The notes under the pieces are model-generated. The model was not told where the DNA came from. It made no database searches and saw only the letters and a list, made by a program, of their open reading frames with translations. A stretch of 64,000 nt of DNA, taken from positions 124,001 to 188,000 of the forward strand of contig NC_022576.1 in NCBI RefSeq assembly GCF_000477435.1, read 5' to 3'. Shown piece by piece: positions 58,095-64,000 of this stretch. Position numbers and translations under genes: made by a program. Position 1 is the stretch's first letter, and each line of letters starts with the position of its first letter. The stretch is from Candidatus Symbiobacter mobilis CR (GTDB taxonomy: Bacteria; Pseudomonadota; Gammaproteobacteria; Burkholderiales; Burkholderiaceae_C).

Positions 58095-58640
58095 TCAGTT
58101 CTTGAACGGAAAACGGAAGCCGGAGAGGAGGGCTTTGCACTCTTCGTCCGATTTGGCCGTCGTAGTAATGCTGATGTCTAAACCACGCAAAACATCTACC
58201 TTGTCGTATTCGACCTCAGGAAAAATGATTTGTTCCTTGACACCAACGTTGTAGTTTCCCCTGCCATCAAAGGCTCTTCCAGATATTCCACGGAAGTCCC
58301 GTACCCGAGGGAGGGCGACGGTAACAAAGCGGTCGAGGAATTCGTACATCCGCGTTCCCCGCAAGGTCACTTTGCACCCGACTGGGTAGTCTTCTCGGAT
58401 CTTGAACCCAGCGATGGCTTTCTTGGACTTGGTCACGATTGGCTTTTGGCCTGCAATCTTGGTCAAGTCGCTGACTGCGTTTTCCATCACTTTTTTGTCT
58501 GACACAGCCTCACCGACACCCATGTTCAAGGTGATTTTGGTGAGCCGCGGTACTTCCATCATGGACTTGTACTGGAACTTGGCCATCAGCTCAGGGACGA
58601 TTTTTTCCCGGTACAGCAGTTGAAATCTTGCCGATGTCAT
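58095..58640 (-). CDS. rplE: 50S ribosomal protein L5
   Basis: 5S rRNA-binding protein contacting the P-site t[23 protein letters not shown] and [20 protein letters not shown] are conserved. 181 residues. Overlaps the rplX stop by ATGA. Confidence 0.97.
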   Translation of the reverse strand: MTSARFQLLYREKIVPELMAKFQYKSMMEVPRLTKITLNMGVGEAVSDKKVMENAVSDLTKIAGQKPIVTKSKKAIAGFKIREDYPVGCKVTLRGTRMYEFLDRFVTVALPRVRDFRGISGRAFDGRGNYNVGVKEQIIFPEVEYDKVDVLRGLDISITTTAKSDEECKALLSGFRFPFKN

Positions 58641-58963
58641 TGTTCACTCCTAGCAATTTCCTCGCCAGTGGACTTGTATGCGCGCACACGTTGACCACTT
58701 TCCAGGATGCGGATTTTCACTTTGTCTGCTTTGCCGGTTCCAGCATTGAAGATTGCGACATTGCTTTGGTGGATCGGCATGGTTTTGGAGTGAATCCCTC
58801 CTTCTTTTTCCCGATGCGGATCGGGGCGTTCATGCCGAAGTACCTGGCTTACACCGTCTACGACCAAATAGGAATCGTCTACACGCGCAAGCACTCGTCC
58901 AATTTTTCCTTTGTCGATGCCAGTCAAGACGATGACTTCGTCTCCTGTTCGTATCTTGTTCAT
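58637..58963 (-). CDS. rplX: 50S ribosomal protein L24
   Basis: Assembly-initiator protein with a KOW motif: [19 protein letters not shown]. 108 residues. 12 bp after rplN. Confidence 0.96.
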   Translation of the reverse strand: MNKIRTGDEVIVLTGIDKGKIGRVLARVDDSYLVVDGVSQVLRHERPDPHREKEGGIHSKTMPIHQSNVAIFNAGTGKADKVKIRILESGQRVRAYKSTGEEIARSEQ

Positions 58964-58975
58964 CGGTAGCGATCC

Positions 58976-59344
58976 TCAAATGACTTCAGGAGCGAGTGAA
59001 ACGATTTTCATGAACCGCTCGGTGCGCAATTCCCGCGTAACTGGTCCGAAGATCCGAGTTCCGATAGGTTCCAATTTGGTATTCAGCAAGACGGCTGCAT
59101 TGCCATCGAAGCGAATCAGCGAGCCGTCACCGCGACGGATTCCCTTGGCAGTGCGAACGATGACTGCGCTGTACACGTCACCTTTTTTGACACGGCCACG
59201 CGGAGCTGCTTCTTTGATGCTGACTTTGATGATGTCCCCAATGCTGGCATACCTGCGCTTGGATCCGCCGAGCACTTTGATGCACTGCACGGACTTTGCG
59301 CCAGTGTTGTCGGCGACTTGGAGTCGAGTTTCTACTTGAATCAT
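58976..59344 (-). CDS. rplN: 50S ribosomal protein L14
   Basis: [20 protein letters not shown] start at ATG 59344 (122 residues). First gene of the spc operon in this window. rpsQ, rpmC and rplP, which usually precede it, are absent: the upstream 413 bp lead instead to a divergent adhesin gene. rplN must therefore have its own promoter here. Confidence 0.97.
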   Translation of the reverse strand: MIQVETRLQVADNTGAKSVQCIKVLGGSKRRYASIGDIIKVSIKEAAPRGRVKKGDVYSAVIVRTAKGIRRGDGSLIRFDGNAAVLLNTKLEPIGTRIFGPVTRELRTERFMKIVSLAPEVI

Positions 59345-59757
59345 GGCTTGTCTTCCCAACTTGTTCTGGCTGCCTTGTCGATGCGATGCCAGTCAGTTTT
59401 GGGCCTGTTGCATGGCGTATGTGCTGACAAATTCATGGTTGCTCATGATTGCCGACACACCGCCACAGTAGGTAGGACGGGCTTCATTTCCACAATGAAC
59501 GAGCATGTGAAAACGAAGCCCACGATTATGCATGAAAAATCCCGCTGGAATCGATGCACGCTGCGGTGTTTTTTTTCTTGCATGGTCGAAATGCACCATT
59601 CGCACCGTTCCCCCCTCATTGCCTCTTTTTTTGTAGCAGCAAAGTCCAAGCGCGTTTTGGCCTACTTGCATGCGTATCCGAGGTGTGGTAACGCTGTGCT
59701 AATCTTCGCTAAACGGTTGTTTCCCCTTTTTTTCCTGCCGTCTGGCGGAGGTGTCCC
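59345..59757. promoter_or_regulatory. Divergent intergenic region between rplN and the adhesin gene
   Basis: 413 bp without a convincing gene. It must hold the promoter of the spc operon on the minus strand and that of the adhesin on the plus strand. A weak TTGCAT...TAACGC pair near 59667 could serve the adhesin. No r-protein fragment (rpsQ or rpmC) is recognisable. Confidence 0.45.
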
Positions 59758-62700
59758 ATGCGTAGACGATCCCCCCTCAACCATGTCTATCGCACTGTAT
59801 GGAACCAGGCTTTGGGAGCAATGGTGGCTGTTGCGGAAATCGAGCGCAGCCACATTCGTGCGGGGGGAGCGGCTTCCTCGGCTCCGAGCGCTCCGCAACG
59901 CTGGCCATCGTGGCCCGTTTTGCGGCCCTTCGCAGCAGCAGCCTTGGCGTGCTGGCTTGCACAGCCCGCGTGGGCCAATCCCAGCGGCGCAGTGCCCGTG
60001 GTGGGTTCGGCCACGTTGCAAGCGCAGGGCAATCGCCTCACGGTGACGACTCGCAATGGCCCTGGCTTGGGCTATTCGGCCATCGACTGGCAGCGGTTTT
60101 CGATCCCAGCGGGGCACACAACTTTTTTCCAGCAACCCAATGCGTTGAGTACGTCGATCAACCGCGTCGTCACCGCCACCCCATCGCAGATTTTTGGCAC
60201 GCTGGGGAGCAATGGGCGGCTCGTCTTGGTCAATCCCGCTGGCATTGCCGTTGGCGCTGGCGCTGTCGTCGATACGGCGGGATTCACTGCTGCCGCCATG
60301 CGTATGACCGATGCCGACCTGTTGCAGGGGCGCCTGCGATTCGGCGATGCAGCGCAGTGGGGTGGGCAGATGGCCGGCACGGTCTCTGTCGCGGGCAACG
60401 TGCTTGCACGCAGTGGCGACGTATTTCTATTGGGTAGCGATGTTTCCACCGCGCCGGGGGCGCTGATTCAGGCTCCCAACGGTTCGGCGGTTCTTGCGGC
60501 AGGTCAACAGATCGAGATCACTGCAAGAGGGCTGGAAGGCATCGTCCTCCATGTCCAAGCTCCACAAGATCGAGCGCTCAATCTGGGGATTTTGGCAGGC
60601 AACGCCGTTGGCATTTTTGCCGGGACGCTTCGCCACAGCGGCCAAATCACTGCCTACACCGTCGCACAGGATGGGGGCAGGGTGGTGCTGCGCGCCCTGG
60701 GCGATGCGGTGATTGATGGGGCAGGGCGTATCGACGCGAAGGGCGCCCACGGTGGCAAGGTTGATGTACTGGGTTCGCGCGTCGTGCTCGCAGACCAAGC
60801 GACTGTCGATGCGTCCGGCACCCATGGCGGCGGGACGATCCGCGTCGGTGGCGATTGGCAAGGCAAGAACCCGGCCGTTCCCAACGCGCAGACTACCGAT
60901 GTCGGCGCCCAGGCCGTGTTGCGTGCGGATGCCACGCAGAACGGCAATGGCGGCACCGTCGTCGTTTGGTCCGATGGCCACACCCGTGCATTCGGAACCA
61001 TCTCCGCACGCGGCGGCGCAACGGGCGGCGACGGCGGCAAGGTCGAGACTTCCGGCAAAGGGGTGCTCGAATTCCGCGCCAAGATCGATACGAGTGCGCC
61101 CCAAGGCCAAGTCGGCCAAGTCTTGCTCGACCCCGTCCACATCCGTATCCGTGCCGACTTGCCGGACATCGACGGCAACGGCGCTGTGGGGGATGACCTC
61201 AGCGACCCCGCGCAGCTTGGTACCGCAGAAACGTATCCCGAGGCGGACAGCGTCATCACCAGCGGCGCGATCGAAGCCTTGCTGCCCGACAACGATGTCA
61301 CCCTGTCAGCTTCGCAAGATATCGATATCGAGTCCTCGATCTATCGTGCCGAGGGCGGGGCAGCGCGCACCCTGTCGATGCTCGCCGGGGGCAAGATCAC
61401 CCTGCATCCCGAAGTCACCGTCGCCGGAACGCCGGGAAACCCCCTGCATGTCACGATGCATGCCGGTGGGGCGGGCAGCAGCCTTGCGGGAACCATCGAC
61501 AACCAAGGCGGGTTCACCACGCTGGCTGGCGACTATTCCCTCGCAGGCAAGCTGGCCAATGGCACCTTGGTTGCGGCGACGGGTTCGCAGTTGGCGCTGA
61601 CCAGCCTTTCGGGATCCTTGCGCCATCTGGCCATTGGCAGCGACGTACACATCGGCGGCGAAGCGCTGCACATCGAAGGCGGGTTGGCGCTGGCCGAAGG
61701 GATCCAGTTCGATACGGGCGGCAACACCGTGTACCTGTGGAGCGACCAGCCCGGCAGTGCTGCCGATGTCGCGATCCATCTTGCCGAAGGGGCCAGCGCA
61801 GCCACGTTGGCGCACACTGGTTCCCTGGTCGCGAAGGGAACCGGCGTCACGATTGGGGAAGGGGTGACGGTACAAGGCAGCGGCGCATTGCGCGCTGATC
61901 CTTTTGAGGGCAGTCGGTGGACCAATTACGGTCTCATCGACAACGATACCGGCGACATCCTGCGCATTGCCGTTGACCATTTCTATCACTACGGCACGCT
62001 GCGCGCATCTTCCGGCACGATAGAGATCGACGTGGCAGATGCCGGGGCGGCATCCGGGAGCGTGGTGGAAGTGCTGGGTGGTGCGTGGCTCTCCATCGCA
62101 CAGGGATGGGCGATCGACGGCGCATTGCATGTGGAAGACTCGGCTACGTTGTCGGTACAAGCGGGAACCCTGGCGTTGCGCGGCAGCTTCACGCACATGG
62201 GCACGGTAGACATTGCTGCGGGCGCCACGCTGACCAAAGCAGAGGGATGGACGAACCAAGGCATCCTCTCCGGCGCGGGCACCATCGTCGTCGGTACCGG
62301 GGATGCCGCGCTGCGTAACGAAGGCACCATCGCCCCGGCTGGCGAGGGGAACGTAGGCTCGCTCCATGTGCAGGGCGATGTGTTGCTGGGTGCTACCTCC
62401 CATTTGCAGGTCGATGTGGGATCGCAGGAAGAACCCCGCTCCGACGTCCTTGATGTTGCTGGCGACGTCACCCTGGCCGGAACGGTGGCGGTGTCCCTCA
62501 TGCCGGGGTACGTTCCCCAGAACACCGATGCATTCCCGATGCTGGCTGCCACGGGCGCATCCATCGGCACTTTCGATGCTTCCACCGTGTTGTCCGGGTT
62601 CGAGGTTGGGTACGGGCTGTACACCGGCGAAGCAGCGCGGTTGATCTATCCAATCGACGGCAGTGCGGTCGTTTTCACCAATGCCAGTGGCGGGCTGAAT

Positions 62701-64000
62701 TGGGCGACCCCTGGCAACTGGAGCACGGGCCAATTGCCGGGAGAGCAGGATGCAGCGTATATCTATTCCGGGCTGGCGGTCACGCACTCCAGCGGAACGG
62801 ACACCATCGCTGCGCTTGCCATCGCCAACGGCAATTCGCTCAAGGTCTCCGGCGGTGCGCTCACCGTTACGGGTTCGACCAGCCTGGGCGGAACACTCAC
62901 CGTCACCGCAGGCACTGCCACGCTCCAAGGCCCAGTGCATGGTGGAACGACCGGCGCAATCGCCCTCCAGGGCGGTACGCTGAACGTCGAAGGGGCTTCG
63001 TCGATCCATTCCTACACCCAGTCTGGTGGCACCCTCGCCGGGGCGGGCGCACTGCAAGTGAATGGGGCGTTTTCGTGGTCGAGCGGAACGATGACGGGAA
63101 CGGGACACACAACCGTGGCGGCGACGGTGGACAACGGCGTGGTGTTGACATCGCCATATGGCGTGACCCAACCCGTGTTGACCCGCACCTTGCACAACCT
63201 GGGAACCATTCACCACGAGAAGGAGTACTACGCCAGCAGTCTCACCATCAACGAAGGTGGCGTGCTCGACAACCAAGGGGAATACTGGTTCGTTGCCGAC
63301 ACAGGCATTGCGGGAACGGGCGGCGTTATCCGCAATACGGGGTTGTTGGGCAAGAAGGGCGGAACCGGAGATTCCGTCCTGACTGCCGAATTACAAAGCG
63401 ATGGTGGATCCTTTGTGGTCGATACCGGAAAGATTCGTGCGGCAGCCGGGTTTTCCCACACGGGGGCAGGCACGCTTGACGGCCACCTCGCCATATCTGG
63501 CGGTAGCGGGGTAGCTTCCGGCAAGCTCAATGGCATGGGGACGCTCGAAGTGGCGTCCAACGCAACGTTGACGATGGGCGCGTCCGGGTTGGAAGTGCCC
63601 ACCTACAAACAGACTGGGGGTACCCTGAACGGCGAAGGAAACCTGACCGCCACCACCGGCTTCTATTGGTCGAGCGGGACGATGGATGGAACGGGCAGGA
63701 CGATCGTTGCCGAGGATGTCGATGCTGGAATCATCCTGACTTCGGAATACGGTGTTGCGCAGCCGGTGCTCACCCGCACCCTGCAAAACCTGGGAACGAT
63801 TGTTCATAAGGGGGCTTATTACAACGGCAGTCTCGTCATCAACCAAGGCGGCAAGCTCGACAACCAAGGCGCGTACTGGTTCGATGCCGACACAAGCATT
63901 TCCGGGGCGGGAGGCGAGATCGTCAACACCGGCATCTTTGGCAAGAGCGCAGGAACCGGGGTCTCCAACGTCAGCGCGACGATCACCAACCAAGGCGGAA
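59758..64000 (+). CDS. Large two-partner-secretion adhesin (filamentous haemagglutinin type), N-terminal part
   Basis: An exported TpsA-like protein; 1414 codons lie in the window and it continues. ESPR extended signal peptide: MRRRSPLNHVYRTVWNQALG followed by a second hydrophobic stretch ending AQPAWA. The TPS haemagglutination-activity domain (about 75-330) includes TVTTRNGPGLGYSAIDWQRF, NRVVTATPSQIFG and GRLVLVNPAGIAVG. Beta-helix repeats follow. Two units about 600 bp apart (near 63030 and 63630) share WSSGTM, QPVLTRTLxNLGTI and LDNQGxYWF. GGAGG lies six bases before the ATG. No TpsB transporter gene is in view. Confidence 0.9.
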   Translation, partial: MRRRSPLNHVYRTVWNQALGAMVAVAEIERSHIRAGGAASSAPSAPQRWPSWPVLRPFAAAALACWLAQPAWANPSGAVPVVGSATLQAQGNRLTVTTRNGPGLGYSAIDWQRFSIPAGHTTFFQQPNALSTSINRVVTATPSQIFGTLGSNGRLVLVNPAGIAVGAGAVVDTAGFTAAAMRMTDADLLQGRLRFGDAAQWGGQMAGTVSVAGNVLARSGDVFLLGSDVSTAPGALIQAPNGSAVLAAGQQIEITARGLEGIVLHVQAPQDRALNLGILAGNAVGIFAGTLRHSGQITAYTVAQDGGRVVLRALGDAVIDGAGRIDAKGAHGGKVDVLGSRVVLADQATVDASGTHGGGTIRVGGDWQGKNPAVPNAQTTDVGAQAVLRADATQNGNGGTVVVWSDGHTRAFGTISARGGATGGDGGKVETSGKGVLEFRAKIDTSAPQGQVGQVLLDPVHIRIRADLPDIDGNGAVGDDLSDPAQLGTAETYPEADSVITSGAIEALLPDNDVTLSASQDIDIESSIYRAEGGAARTLSMLAGGKITLHPEVTVAGTPGNPLHVTMHAGGAGSSLAGTIDNQGGFTTLAGDYSLAGKLANGTLVAATGSQLALTSLSGSLRHLAIGSDVHIGGEALHIEGGLALAEGIQFDTGGNTVYLWSDQPGSAADVAIHLAEGASAATLAHTGSLVAKGTGVTIGEGVTVQGSGALRADPFEGSRWTNYGLIDNDTGDILRIAVDHFYHYGTLRASSGTIEIDVADAGAASGSVVEVLGGAWLSIAQGWAIDGALHVEDSATLSVQAGTLALRGSFTHMGTVDIAAGATLTKAEGWTNQGILSGAGTIVVGTGDAALRNEGTIAPAGEGNVGSLHVQGDVLLGATSHLQVDVGSQEEPRSDVLDVAGDVTLAGTVAVSLMPGYVPQNTDAFPMLAATGASIGTFDASTVLSGFEVGYGLYTGEAARLIYPIDGSAVVFTNASGGLNWATPGNWSTGQLPGEQDAAYIYSGLAVTHSSGTDTIAALAIANGNSLKVSGGALTVTGSTSLGGTLTVTAGTATLQGPVHGGTTGAIALQGGTLNVEGASSIHSYTQSGGTLAGAGALQVNGAFSWSSGTMTGTGHTTVAATVDNGVVLTSPYGVTQPVLTRTLHNLGTIHHEKEYYASSLTINEGGVLDNQGEYWFVADTGIAGTGGVIRNTGLLGKKGGTGDSVLTAELQSDGGSFVVDTGKIRAAAGFSHTGAGTLDGHLAISGGSGVASGKLNGMGTLEVASNATLTMGASGLEVPTYKQTGGTLNGEGNLTATTGFYWSSGTMDGTGRTIVAEDVDAGIILTSEYGVAQPVLTRTLQNLGTIVHKGAYYNGSLVINQGGKLDNQGAYWFDADTSISGAGGEIVNTGIFGKSAGTGVSNVSATITNQGG

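Noticed and set aside
61306..63276. 656-codon minus-strand frame opposite the adhesin
   Set aside because: Shadow of the adhesin; the plus strand has ESPR, TPS domain and repeats in one continuous frame with a good ribosome-binding site.

Overview
The window looks like the chromosome of a betaproteobacterium of the order Burkholderiales, probably close to the Comamonadaceae. This rests on protein flavour and gene order: dapA-bamC-PBP, clpA/clpS, ubiD/ubiX, an HAE1 RND pump, and an spc/alpha ribosomal operon ending in rplQ. I could not run a database search. GC-rich core genes alternate with AT-richer accessory stretches.

Layout. 1-6.3 kb: the N-terminal 80% of carB (minus), ubiU-ubiV for O2-independent ubiquinone hydroxylation, a solitary SOS-type umuD with a LexA box, and psd. 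6.5-14.4 kb: an overlapping HDOD / GGDEF-EAL pair, then an AcrAB-like RND adaptor and pump with no outer-membrane partner. 14.6-19.3 kb: a small defence/addiction island with a zinc-finger VRR-NUC nuclease, a DUF4258/YgiT toxin-antitoxin pair abutting an integron attC-like half site, a complete PstI/BsuBI-type restriction-modification pair, a broken hicBA pair and a transposase remnant. 19.4-31.3 kb: a signalling island with an HD-GYP protein, a GyrI-like protein, an ArfB rescue factor, a DUF2157 membrane protein, a CheB-CheR-PAS fusion overlapping a HisKA_2 kinase, and a periplasmic-sensor diguanylate cyclase. It contains two copies of a miniature inverted-repeat element and transposase debris.

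31.5-47.9 kb: rlmI, two almost identical Rpn-family nuclease genes, dapA-bamC-PBP5/6, a lone CheY-like regulator, clpA and clpS, ubiD-ubiX-ubiT, and a vitamin B12 importer btuF-btuC-btuD with a possible degenerate cobalamin riboswitch. 47.9-49.6 kb: a full-length IS3-family element with an A7 frameshift site. 49.7-59.3 kb: initiator tRNA-Met with its terminator, then the spc/alpha operon (rplN to rplQ, minus strand). Here L18 and L6 are longer than usual, and the S10-operon genes that normally precede rplN are absent. 59.8 kb to the end: the start of a very large two-partner-secretion adhesin with an ESPR signal peptide and long internal repeats.

Themes. UbiU, UbiV, UbiT, UbiD and UbiX together point to ubiquinone synthesis with and without oxygen. 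Four proteins make or break cyclic di-GMP, or look able to, and a CheB-CheR/kinase pair adds to a sensory-rich, probably motile or host-associated lifestyle. The most informative novelty is the miniature transposable element. One copy sits inside a transposase relic whose uninterrupted counterpart is also in the window, so the exact insertion and a 3-bp TCA target duplication can be read directly.
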